Of a stretch of DNA of 7,008 nucleotides, positions 1 through 6,831 are shown piece after piece (positions within the stretch are counted from its first letter, which is position 1; each line of letters starts with the position of its first letter). The DNA is from Candidatus Latescibacterota bacterium (lineage in GTDB: Bacteria > Latescibacterota > UBA2968 > GCA-2709665). The position numbers and the translations under genes are program-made. The DNA lies in the NCBI GenBank assembly GCA_012271065.1, contig JAAXHE010000020.1, positions 1,303 through 8,310 on the forward strand. Reading direction: 5' to 3'. Below the pieces are notes generated by a model. That model made no database searches and was not told where the DNA came from. It saw nothing but the letters and a program-made list of their open reading frames with translations.

Positions 1-2
1 GG

Positions 3-986
3 ATGGGCTTTTTCAACGGGCTGATAAGAGTCCGTCCCGTGAAGCAGTTTCTCCTAGCGATTCTGACGCTCGCCCTGTCGCGACCCGTGCCGGTTACAGC
101 GCAGGACGAAACCCGTTATTCAGAAGACCCGCTGCTGCTCGGCGCTGGCGCAAGACCTCTGGGGATGGGCAGCGCTTTTGTGGCCGTAAGTGACGATGCA
201 ACAGCCATTTATTGGAACCCCGCAGGCCTTGAACGGCTCCGGCGGCGAGAATTGCAGATACAACATGCCGAGCAGTTCGGCGGGACGGTCAACCATGACG
301 TCTTTACCTTGTGCGGGCCTTCTCCTCTCGGCGGATTTGGCGTCGGTCTTACGCGCCTGGGCGTGGACGGCGTCAAGATCACCACTCTTGAAAATCCAAC
401 ATTTGCGCCGGGTCCGGACAATCGTCCGGTCGTCTCCCGTGTCGCGGGTACAACTGAGTACCACCTCCATCTTGCCTTTGGCCGGCGCCTGAGGTCGAAT
501 CTGTCCGCGGGCGCCGGAGTGAAGCTCGTATCCCGCAACCTCGACGCCGGAAAAGGATCGGGATTCGGTATCGATTTCGGCATGCTCTTTATCCCCCGTC
601 AGGGCCTCACCACCGGACTGATGGTTCGTAATCTCATTCCCCTGAAGATCACTTTCGACTCCGGCTCGTCGGACCGGGTCCCGCCGGTCCTTGTGTTCGG
701 GCTCGCGCTCACGCGGCCGGTTGAGACGGCTGACGGAGTGGTCACATGCAGCGGGAGTTTCAGCGTCGGAGAGGAAAAATCCGCCGCGGACAATTTTCAG
801 GGTGCGAGAGTCGGCATTGAATACCTGTACCGTAACAAGCTGGCCTTGCGTCTGGGTGCAAGGGGAAATCACTTTACCGCAGGTGCGGGCGTCAGGCTGG
901 GGAGACGCGTTGCTTTCGACCTCGCCTTTCTGGAACATGGTGAATTGGACAACACCTACCGCATCTCGGGTTCCGTGTATTTCTGA
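3..986 (+). CDS. PorV/PorQ-family outer-membrane beta-barrel protein
   Basis: Likely an outer-membrane barrel of the PorV/PorQ (UPF0164-like, FadL-related) group. In Bacteroidota, PorV and PorQ serve the type IX secretion system, but many FCB-group homologues have no assigned role, so no specific function is claimed. Seen: a basic then hydrophobic N-terminus (VKQFLLAILTLAL) with a likely signal-peptidase site after PVTA; the family hallmark GARPLGMGSAF followed by ATAIYWNPAGL just after the mature N-terminus; alternating glycine-rich and aromatic strands; and a terminal aromatic residue (GSVYF), as expected for a BAM-recognised barrel. The start is uncertain. ATG at 3 is at the very window edge, so its ribosome site cannot be seen and the frame could extend upstream. 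GTG at 39 has AAGAG eight bases before it and would give a more compact 315-residue precursor. The stop is 15 bp before era, suggesting co-transcription. Confidence 0.85.
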   Translation: MGFFNGLIRVRPVKQFLLAILTLALSRPVPVTAQDETRYSEDPLLLGAGARPLGMGSAFVAVSDDATAIYWNPAGLERLRRRELQIQHAEQFGGTVNHDVFTLCGPSPLGGFGVGLTRLGVDGVKITTLENPTFAPGPDNRPVVSRVAGTTEYHLHLAFGRRLRSNLSAGAGVKLVSRNLDAGKGSGFGIDFGMLFIPRQGLTTGLMVRNLIPLKITFDSGSSDRVPPVLVFGLALTRPVETADGVVTCSGSFSVGEEKSAADNFQGARVGIEYLYRNKLALRLGARGNHFTAGAGVRLGRRVAFDLAFLEHGELDNTYRISGSVYF

Positions 987-990
987 ATTC

Positions 991-994
991 AGGA
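991..994 (+). promoter_or_regulatory. Ribosome binding site of era
   Basis: AGGA lies seven bases before the ATG at 1002, in the short gap after the PorV-like gene. It supports that ATG as the start of Era, which places the P-loop at the usual distance from the N-terminus. Confidence 0.6.
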
Positions 995-1001
995 CTCGTT
1001 T

Positions 1002-1892
1002 ATGCAAAACGCGGACGATTTCAAATCCGGATATATCGCCATCGCCGGCAAGGCCAACGTGGGCAAGTCCACGCTGTTTAACCTGCTCGTCGGCGAACGC
1101 CTGTCCATTGTGACCGCAAAACCTCAGACCACGCGGCACCGGGTATCGGGCATTCTTACCTCCCGGACCTCTCAGATGATTTTTCTGGATACCCCGGGGT
1201 TGTTTCAACCCCGTTGCCGTCTGCACGAGCGAATGTGCGATCAGATAAGGCGTTCCGTGAGTGACGCGGATGTATTTCTTGGTGTGATTGACGCCTCGGC
1301 CTTCGATGCCACGTTCGACCAGGAAATGCGTGAAGTCCTCCGCAGGGTCCGGAGCCCGCGCATCGTCGCGGTCAATAAATCCGACCTGGTTTCCCCGGCC
1401 CGGGGAATGCTGTGCGCAGATACCGTGAGGAAAGAGGCCCACGTACAGGATGTTCTGCCGGTCTCAGCCCAGTCCGGTGACAATGTCGATCTGCTTCTGT
1501 CCAGTCTTGAGCAGGCGCTGCCTTCAGGACCTCTATTCTTCCCGGAAGACATGCTCACCGAGCACCCGGAGCGGTTTTTTGTCACCGAACTCATCAGGGA
1601 GGAAATTTTCCTGCAACTGCGTCAGGAACTGCCCTATGCAACGACGGTCAAAGTGGAGACGTACCGGGAAGGCGGTCACAGAACCTACATTCGGGCCAGT
1701 ATTGTCGTCGAACGGAAGTCCCAGAAGGGCATCGTCATCGGTGGAAACGGAAATACACTGAAATCCATTGGCAAGAATGCGCGAGGCAAGATTGAAGCCT
1801 TCCTGGACGCCCCGATCTATCTGGACCTGCGGGTGAAGGTTGTCCAGAATTGGCGGAAAAAGGAACAGGCCCTGCGCGGATTCGGCTACTGA
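1002..1892 (+). CDS. era: GTPase Era
   Basis: Era is a conserved GTPase that binds the 3' end of 16S rRNA and assists 30S subunit maturation. All motifs of the G domain are present in the 296-residue product, which has the usual family length: G1 GKANVGKS (16-23), switch I KPQTTRHR (40-47), G3 DTPG (63-66), G4 NKSD (125-128) and G5 SAQ (155-157). A C-terminal type II KH domain follows (about 205-285), and the protein ends in LRGFGY, like other Era proteins. Two small departures are visible: the P-loop reads GKANVGKS where GRPNVGKS is usual, and the KH GxxG loop reads GGNG (247-250) where GKGG or GKNG is usual. The gene sits 15 bp after the PorV-like gene and 15 bp before a membrane-protein gene, so it is probably the middle gene of an operon. 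Confidence 0.97.
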   Translation: MQNADDFKSGYIAIAGKANVGKSTLFNLLVGERLSIVTAKPQTTRHRVSGILTSRTSQMIFLDTPGLFQPRCRLHERMCDQIRRSVSDADVFLGVIDASAFDATFDQEMREVLRRVRSPRIVAVNKSDLVSPARGMLCADTVRKEAHVQDVLPVSAQSGDNVDLLLSSLEQALPSGPLFFPEDMLTEHPERFFVTELIREEIFLQLRQELPYATTVKVETYREGGHRTYIRASIVVERKSQKGIVIGGNGNTLKSIGKNARGKIEAFLDAPIYLDLRVKVVQNWRKKEQALRGFGY

Positions 1893-1907
1893 ACGTGGAT
1901 ACCAACG

Positions 1908-2942
1908 GTGCCTCAAACCATAAAGACATTGCTCAAGTTTTCCATCGGGGCGGCGCTCGCCACAGGGTTTCTGTGGTTGGCTTTTCAGGGCGTCGCACCT
2001 GCCAGGCTGTGGTCTGCCGTCAGACAAGCCAGCGCTTCTTGGCTTGCCCTGAGTGTCTTTCTGCTTTTCCTCTCGATCTTCCCCCGTGCCTGGCGTTGGC
2101 AGATCCTCCTGAAACCCGTCTGCCGTCAGATATCCTTCCTTAAAGCCAGCCATGCCATACTCGTTGGCTACGCGGCAACAAACGTCATTTCCCGTGCCGG
2201 CGAGATCGCGCGCGGGGTTGCGCTTCAACGGGACCGGCGCCTGCCGCTGAGCGGTATTCTCGCCACCATTCTCGTAGAACGGGCGATCGACATGCTGGCG
2301 CTTCTCATCTTTCTGGGCGGGGTCCTCTATTTTTCGAGAGAGAGAATCGTCACGGCGTTCCCATGGATGGAAGGGGTCGCGCTCTTCGCACTGGCGGCCA
2401 CGGTGAGCATCCTTGTGCTTTTTACGCTTCTGTCGATCTACGGCGATCGCGCGTTGAATATCGTACGTCTGCCGGTACGATGGGTCTCCCGATCGGCCGC
2501 GGACCGGCTGACCGGAATTCTCCGTTCCGTGTTTCAGGGACTGGGCGGCGTACACGCAACCTCGGGCTATATTGGCATCCTCGTATCAAGTATTCTTCTC
2601 AACCTGGTATATATACTCACCACTTACGTGACGTTTTTCGCGTTCGGTTTTCCGTCACGTTTCGCCCTTGGCTTTTTCGACGCCGTCGTGGTGTTGATCA
2701 TCTCGACTATCGGCGTTATCATACCCACCCCGGGAGGAACGGGGACTTACCATTATTTCTGCAGCCAGACCCTCAACGCGGTGTGCGACGTACCGCTGGC
2801 GGACGCCCTTGCCTTCGCGACGGTGATGCATGGTCTTGCCTTCATTACATACCTGGTCGCGGGTGGACCGGGGCTGATACGCCTTCTGCTCGCCCGCAGG
2901 CGCGGCGCCGTGCGAAAAGCAGATTCAAGTGAGAATAAATAA
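1908..2942 (+). CDS. Flippase-like membrane protein (LPG synthase TM / UPF0104, YbhN-like)
   Basis: An integral inner-membrane protein of 344 residues from the lysylphosphatidylglycerol_synthase_TM (UPF0104, YbhN/AglD-like) family. Members are thought to move or modify lipids or lipid-linked substrates, but the substrate here cannot be read from sequence. Hydrophobic segments fall near residues 10-28, 44-58, 115-143, 156-176, 223-246, 256-275 and 300-325. Family motifs are visible: RAWRW (60-64), GYAATN (87-92), RAGE (96-99), ERAID (124-128) and PTPGGTGTYHYF (273-284). The tail is short and basic. There is no soluble C-terminal aminoacyl-transferase domain, so it is not a full MprF. The start is GTG at 1908: it is in the same frame as era, and no ATG, GTG or TTG lies between the era stop and 1908. 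A weak GGA lies eight bases upstream, so translation may be coupled to era. Confidence 0.88.
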   Translation: MPQTIKTLLKFSIGAALATGFLWLAFQGVAPARLWSAVRQASASWLALSVFLLFLSIFPRAWRWQILLKPVCRQISFLKASHAILVGYAATNVISRAGEIARGVALQRDRRLPLSGILATILVERAIDMLALLIFLGGVLYFSRERIVTAFPWMEGVALFALAATVSILVLFTLLSIYGDRALNIVRLPVRWVSRSAADRLTGILRSVFQGLGGVHATSGYIGILVSSILLNLVYILTTYVTFFAFGFPSRFALGFFDAVVVLIISTIGVIIPTPGGTGTYHYFCSQTLNAVCDVPLADALAFATVMHGLAFITYLVAGGPGLIRLLLARRRGAVRKADSSENK

Positions 2943-2968
2943 AGAGGCGCGAATCATGTGTCCGCGCC
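2930..2968 (-). terminator. Probable terminator of the minus-strand genes
   Basis: A six-base GGCGCG/CGCGCC stem (2946-2951 with 2963-2968) encloses an 11-base loop. Read on the minus strand, the stem is followed by TCTTTATTTATT, a U-rich though interrupted tail, about 32 bases after the stop of the TPR gene. On the plus strand no U run follows directly, so it is less likely to end the era operon. The U-rich tail overlaps the stop codon of the flippase-like gene, showing how tightly the convergent ends are packed. Confidence 0.5.
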
Positions 2969-3000
2969 CTGCAAGATGCCAAACCCTTTTCTCCATGCGA

Positions 3001-3309
3001 TCAGGACTGCAGCCGCCGGGACATCTCCATCGCCTCCTCCGCCTCTTCGATAAGGCCCTTCTGCTGGTAGAGCCTCGAAAGACTCGTATGGGCAAGCGGC
3101 TCATCAGGAGCGATCCGAATCGCACTCCGGGCGTGCAGAATCGCCTCATCGACTTTTCCCTGCCTGTCCAGGACCTGCGCCAGGCCCAGATGCCCCATGT
3201 AGAAGTCCGGATCTTCTTCCAGCGCCTTGTGAAACATCTCAAAGGCCCCGTCCAGGCTGCCTGAGGAGATCAGCTTCAATCCTTCCCTGTAGTGGTCTTT
3301 CGCCGCCAA
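3001..3309 (-). CDS. Small TPR-repeat protein
   Basis: A 102-residue protein made almost entirely of three tetratricopeptide repeats (about residues 3-36, 37-70 and 71-102). They show the usual small and large residue spacing: GAFEMFHKALEEDPD, then HLGLAQVLDRQGKVDEAI with ARSAIRIAPDEP, then HTSLSRLYQQKGLIEEAEEAM. There is no signal peptide or membrane segment, so it is probably a cytoplasmic protein-protein adaptor. The partner is unknown. The start is an unusual TTG: the in-frame codons just before it are TGA AAA, so nothing further upstream is possible, and GGGAG lies ten bases before the TTG. The first in-frame ATG would delete most of repeat one. It follows the large protease-propeller-barrel gene by 107 bp on the same strand, and no convincing terminator separates them, so read-through is possible. 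Codon use is mixed, unlike the N-terminal part of its neighbour. Confidence 0.8.
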   Translation of the reverse strand: MAAKDHYREGLKLISSGSLDGAFEMFHKALEEDPDFYMGHLGLAQVLDRQGKVDEAILHARSAIRIAPDEPLAHTSLSRLYQQKGLIEEAEEAMEMSRRLQS

Positions 3310-3416
3310 TTTTCACGTTCTCCCGAAACTATGAAATCAGACACCTCCGGACGGTTTCGCGCCGGACTGCAGCGAGGCGGACCGGGTTTGGACCCTGGCG
3401 TGGCTTTTCGGTCGTC
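3310..3416 (-). other. Intergenic gap between large exported protein and TPR gene
   Basis: This holds the TPR gene's GGGAG ribosome site (about 3320-3324). A four-base GGGT/ACCC stem with a four-base loop is present near 3386-3397 but has no U tail. No clear promoter or terminator was seen. Confidence 0.5.
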
Positions 3417-6400
3417 CTAGAAATGCCCCGTAATGTCAATTGAGAAATACTGGTGGGGGTGGTAGGTCTGCGCAAAATCCGTGGGCCATGCCAGATCGTA
3501 CCGGAACAGGAAGTAGCCCAGGTTCACCCGAACGCCGAATCCGTAACCAGCGGCCATCTGTGGTTTCTCGAACCCGTGTTTGGACCTGCCATCGCGAAAG
3601 TGCTGTGGCACGTTGAGTTCAAAGCCGCCGTCGCGGGCGATCCAGCCGTCGCGCCATCTCTCCCATTCAAAGGCGCCGCCGATGTCCAGGAACAATTCGC
3701 CCTGGACGTTCTGGAAGAAGAGGGGCAGCGGCCATCCCATGACAAGCTCCCGGATGAGGGGAAAACGGAACGCCGCATTGGCCAACACGTATGTGTCGCC
3801 GGCCAATTCGAACAATTCGACGCCGCGCAGCGGCCAGACAAAGCTGGAAAAGAAGATCCGGTCCTGATCCACGTTGGCAAATGTTGAGAAATTCGGATTC
3901 ACCGGGTTGTTGACGCCCCCGACGAAATAGACCCTCTTGTTTGGACCGAAGCTGGTGCCGCCGGAGAGACGAAAGGCAAAGGTATATTCGTCCAGTGCGA
4001 GCATGTACTCGCGGAGGTCCACGTTGAGTGCCGCAAAACGCATTCCCGCCCAGCTTCCTTCAACGCCGAGGCGCACCCGGCGCCCGTCCACGGCTCCGAA
4101 GCCGCCCATCAGCGAGTTGTCGTCCACCAGAGCCAGGTAGGAAACCACCGCTCCCCGGGAATCGACTTCCGTGCCCGAGAGCCCGCGCAGGCTGCTGCCG
4201 GTGAAGCCGCGGCGAACCCACCGATTGTCGTACCGTTCCCGTTCGAGGCGTTCGCGGGAAATCCTGATGCCCCGCGTGCCCAGTTCCATCCTGCTGAATC
4301 GGCTGAACGGCCGAACCAGGCTCGCTTCCGCGCCGAAATACCGATCGGCGTTCAACTGACCCCGGTCGAAAAAGAACAGACGCGTATGAAAGGCGCTGAG
4401 GTAATAGTTGGTCTGGTGTTTGAGGTTCTGGTATCCGAGGAAGAGGTCGCTGTCTTTGAGGGAGAAGCTCAGTCCGGACTGTATAATGAGCCTGTGGTCG
4501 CCCATCACGTCGGTCAGGGACAGGTGCAACAGGCTGCTCACGCCGTAGAACGTATCGAAGCCCGCGTTCGCCCCGAAGAATTCCGGTTTGAGTTTCACGC
4601 GGTATTTGTTCACCGTGAACTCCCGGTTCCAGTCGCGCAGCGTCAGCTCCCTGTCGCCGTCGGTTTCCAGCGTATCCGTCCCGGCCTCCTCCTCCTCGTC
4701 GTCGCCGAGCGCCTCCGCCGCCGCCAGCGCCATCTGGTCCGACATCCACGTCTCCACCTTCCTGTCCGCCGCCGCAACCACCGCCGCCGTGTCTTCCTGC
4801 GCTGCCACACCCCCGCTGTCGACCACCACCGCCGCCTTCTGCTCCTGCTGCCGCTCCCGCTGCAGCTCCACGAACGGACGGTCCTCGATGCCCGCCAGAC
4901 GCTTCGCATAACGCGTCAGCGGCAGATCCTCCATCCCCCGCTTCTGCTTGCGCGGGTCCTTCATCACGAAGATGTCATAGCCCCCGCGGTGAAACGTCGT
5001 AAACGCCAGCTTCTTGCCGTCCGCGCTCCAGTCGATATACCGCGCTCCCGACAGCAGATTGCTGATCGGATACATCTGAGAGCCGTCCACGTGCGCGATG
5101 TAGATGTTGCCCACGCCCGTCCTGTCCGACACGAACGCCAACGTCTGCGAGTCCGGTCCCCACGTGGGATGGCTGTCGTTCACCTCGCTTTCCACCACAC
5201 GCCGGATCTCGCTCCCGTCCGCCTTCAGCACGAACACGTCATACACACCGAACTCGAAGTCCTTCGACCCGTCATACGAAAGGTCCGCCGACGGTCGGTC
5301 CGAACTGATCGCGATCCACTTCCCGTCCGGCGACCAGTCCAGGTGCTTCTCGTCATACGGGTCACGCGTCATCCGGCGCAACGACTCGTCACCCACGTCC
5401 ACCACATACACGTCCGACCACCCGTCCTTCAACCCCACGATCGCGATCTGCTTCCCGTCCGGCGACCACGTGGGCTCGAACAACCCGTCCAGATCGAACT
5501 TGAAACGCTTCGTCACACGCTTCTTGCGCACGTCCAGCGTATACAGCGTGTTCTTGTTGCGCGACTTTGCCGCAAACGCGATCTGCCTGCCGTCCGGCGA
5601 CCACGTGATGCCCGGTCGCAGCACGAACAACCCCTCGAAGTCCGACGAACGCTCGCCCTCCACCAAACGACCCAGATCCTGACCGTCGATCGCCGACATC
5701 AGATAGATGTCGAACGTTCCCTGACGCTCCGTCACATACGCGATCTTGTCGCCCTGCGGTGAAAACGACGCCGCGATATTGTAAAAACCACGGCCCGCAC
5801 CCGCCTCCGTCAGCTGCTTCGCCACCTCCTCCGACGGATGGTGCAGGTTGATCTCGTTCCAATACTGACGCTTCAACCACAACTGCCACTTCTCGTCCAG
5901 CTCCTCCACACCCTCGCCCACCGACGCCTTCAGCGCCTTGTCCACGGACCGCGCGGAACGGAACGACGAAATGAACTCCGCCACCTTGTCCTTGCCATAC
6001 TCCTCCTCGATCATCACGAAGACGGACTGCCCGCCCTTATACGCAAACGCGCCGCTCAACGACATCATACCCGGCACGAATCCCGTGATCGTCGCGTGAC
6101 GCATGAAATTGTCGGCCGCGCGGTCCCACCCCCCCTGCGACAGATACTCCGCCACGCCCTCCGCAATCCACAACGGCGGCAGCGACGCCGCCTGCGTCAT
6201 CATCGCGCCCAGCCACCCGCCGCCCGTCCACATCTCCAGCGTCACCACGTGCGCCAGCTCGTGGTGGATCACGTGACGGAAATCGGCATACGACCCCGTA
6301 TACGGAATCACCACGCGACCCTGCGCAAACTCCGTGAAACCCCCCGTGAACTCCGACTGCTCCGTCGGCGTGATGTTCGTTACCGAAAACCCGTTGTGAG

Positions 6401-6671
6401 AGTTGTAGATCACAATCGGATACCGGTCCTTCAGCGTATACTTCAAGTCCTTCTCCAATCGCACCAGCGATCGCTCCGCCTCCTTCGCCGCAAACTCCGC
6501 CGCAGGCTGCGACGCCTTGTCGAAATAGATCTTGAAATGCTCCGTCTCCAGATAGTGCCAGTCGTAATCGTCATACGTCACCTTGTTCTTGCCGAAATAC
6601 TCCTGGCCCATCGCAATACCGCAGGAGAACAGACTGATGAGTATCGCTGACATCAAGTGACGCCCGATCAT
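3417..6671 (-). CDS. Exported gluzincin protease - PD40 propeller - BamA-like barrel protein
   Basis: A 1084-residue outer-membrane protein. Domains in order: a signal peptide (1-22, likely cut at AMG/Q; LFSC at 14-17 is a poor lipobox); a gluzincin (peptidase MA-like) domain with HELAH at 137-141 and the presumed third zinc ligand Glu171 in WIAEGVAEY; six TolB-type PD40 repeats with WSPDG-like cores near 300, 355, 399, 443, 501 and 545; a low-complexity linker (about 575-680) rich in Gln, Ala, Val and acidic residues, including DDEEEE; and a C-terminal Omp85/bacterial surface antigen barrel (about 690-1084) with GYGFGVRVNLGYFLFRYDLAWPTD-type strands split around 1042-1065 and a terminal Phe. 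The start at 6671 is chosen over an in-frame start at 6728 because AAGGAGGT lies five bases upstream and the signal peptide begins there. The N-terminal modules would sit in the periplasm, as POTRA domains do in BamA. Similar proteins are often labelled TolB or biopolymer transporter, but no Tol function is implied. The substrate is unknown. Confidence 0.9.
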   Translation of the reverse strand: MIGRHLMSAILISLFSCGIAMGQEYFGKNKVTYDDYDWHYLETEHFKIYFDKASQPAAEFAAKEAERSLVRLEKDLKYTLKDRYPIVIYNSHNGFSVTNITPTEQSEFTGGFTEFAQGRVVIPYTGSYADFRHVIHHELAHVVTLEMWTGGGWLGAMMTQAASLPPLWIAEGVAEYLSQGGWDRAADNFMRHATITGFVPGMMSLSGAFAYKGGQSVFVMIEEEYGKDKVAEFISSFRSARSVDKALKASVGEGVEELDEKWQLWLKRQYWNEINLHHPSEEVAKQLTEAGAGRGFYNIAASFSPQGDKIAYVTERQGTFDIYLMSAIDGQDLGRLVEGERSSDFEGLFVLRPGITWSPDGRQIAFAAKSRNKNTLYTLDVRKKRVTKRFKFDLDGLFEPTWSPDGKQIAIVGLKDGWSDVYVVDVGDESLRRMTRDPYDEKHLDWSPDGKWIAISSDRPSADLSYDGSKDFEFGVYDVFVLKADGSEIRRVVESEVNDSHPTWGPDSQTLAFVSDRTGVGNIYIAHVDGSQMYPISNLLSGARYIDWSADGKKLAFTTFHRGGYDIFVMKDPRKQKRGMEDLPLTRYAKRLAGIEDRPFVELQRERQQEQKAAVVVDSGGVAAQEDTAAVVAAADRKVETWMSDQMALAAAEALGDDEEEEAGTDTLETDGDRELTLRDWNREFTVNKYRVKLKPEFFGANAGFDTFYGVSSLLHLSLTDVMGDHRLIIQSGLSFSLKDSDLFLGYQNLKHQTNYYLSAFHTRLFFFDRGQLNADRYFGAEASLVRPFSRFSRMELGTRGIRISRERLERERYDNRWVRRGFTGSSLRGLSGTEVDSRGAVVSYLALVDDNSLMGGFGAVDGRRVRLGVEGSWAGMRFAALNVDLREYMLALDEYTFAFRLSGGTSFGPNKRVYFVGGVNNPVNPNFSTFANVDQDRIFFSSFVWPLRGVELFELAGDTYVLANAAFRFPLIRELVMGWPLPLFFQNVQGELFLDIGGAFEWERWRDGWIARDGGFELNVPQHFRDGRSKHGFEKPQMAAGYGFGVRVNLGYFLFRYDLAWPTDFAQTYHPHQYFSIDITGHF
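5311..5607 (-). repeat. Near-identical DNA repeats encoding PD40 propeller blades
   Basis: Three 30-bp units at 5311-5340, 5443-5472 and 5578-5607 share a core reading CCGTCCGGCGACCA on the plus strand, which encodes WSPDG on the minus strand. The units at 5443 and 5578 differ at only two positions by hand alignment, and the one at 5311 differs from that at 5443 at six. Starts are 132 and 135 bp apart, matching one propeller blade. More diverged copies lie near 5008, 5140 and 5740. They are part of the protein-coding sequence and not a mobile element. Confidence 0.8.
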
Positions 6672-6676
6672 GATCG

Positions 6677-6684
6677 ACCTCCTT
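6677..6684 (-). promoter_or_regulatory. Strong Shine-Dalgarno site fixing the start of the large gene
   Basis: The minus strand reads AAGGAGGT, almost a full match to the anti-Shine-Dalgarno sequence, five bases before the ATG at 6669-6671. It rules in favour of this start over the longer in-frame alternative at 6728, whose extra 19 residues (Ser, Thr and Ala rich) would come before the signal peptide. Confidence 0.9.
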
Positions 6685-6780
6685 ACCTGCGCGGGAGTTG
6701 CGGTGGCCGACGACGACGGTAGCGTCACCGCCCACTACATCTCTGACTGTCGGCGTTTTTCGCGATCTTACAACGACGAT

Positions 6781-6821
6781 GGGGTGGGGGTCGGCCGCCG
6801 GGATTTTACCGCCCCCACCCC
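6781..6821. repeat. Perfect 10-bp GC-rich inverted repeat
   Basis: GGGGTGGGGG at 6781-6790 pairs with CCCCCACCCC at 6812-6821, leaving a 21-base loop that contains the candidate -10 element. No U run follows on either strand, so a simple intrinsic terminator is unlikely. It may be an operator, a DNA cruciform or chance in GC-rich sequence. Confidence 0.6.
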
Positions 6822-6831
6822 GCTCCCGCAA
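6803..6831 (-). promoter_or_regulatory. Candidate sigma-70-type promoter for the large gene
   Basis: On the minus strand TTGCGG (6826-6831) and TAAAAT (6803-6808) are separated by 17 bases. The -10 matches TATAAT at five of six positions and the -35 matches TTGACA at three of six. Transcription would start near 6796, giving a leader of about 125 bases before the ATG at 6671. The spacer is very G-rich and lies within two inverted repeats. This is a by-eye prediction, and the host's sigma-factor consensus is unknown. Confidence 0.35.

Noticed and set aside
120..1442. 440-codon open frame on the minus strand
   Set aside because: It spans the PorV-like gene, the intergenic gap and half of era, all well supported on the plus strand. 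Its translation is rich in Arg, Gly and Pro with no recognisable domain, so it is an antisense shadow.
1908..2942. Full MprF lysylphosphatidylglycerol synthase
   Set aside because: Only the membrane flippase-like part is present. At 344 residues there is no C-terminal transferase domain, so the name mprF would be wrong.
4386..5762. 458-codon open frame on the plus strand
   Set aside because: It is antisense to the propeller segment. The strong G-ending codon bias of the real gene removes stop codons from the opposite strand. The product is a His, Arg, Val and Leu rich sequence without domains.
5311..5770. Regularly spaced repeats that could suggest a CRISPR array
   Set aside because: The repeats are in frame, encode WSPDG blade motifs, are imperfect and are spaced by one propeller blade. 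They are protein repeats.
5838..6650. 270-codon open frame on the plus strand
   Set aside because: The same codon-bias effect applies, opposite the protease domain. The product is a run of Arg, His and Leu residues with no fold signature.
6672..6728. N-terminal extension of the large protein from an in-frame start at 6728
   Set aside because: The near-consensus Shine-Dalgarno site and the signal peptide both fit the ATG at 6671. The extension is Ser/Thr/Ala rich and would come before the signal sequence.
6781..6821. Intrinsic terminator at the 10-bp inverted repeat
   Set aside because: No U run follows the stem on either strand, and the loop is 21 bases long.
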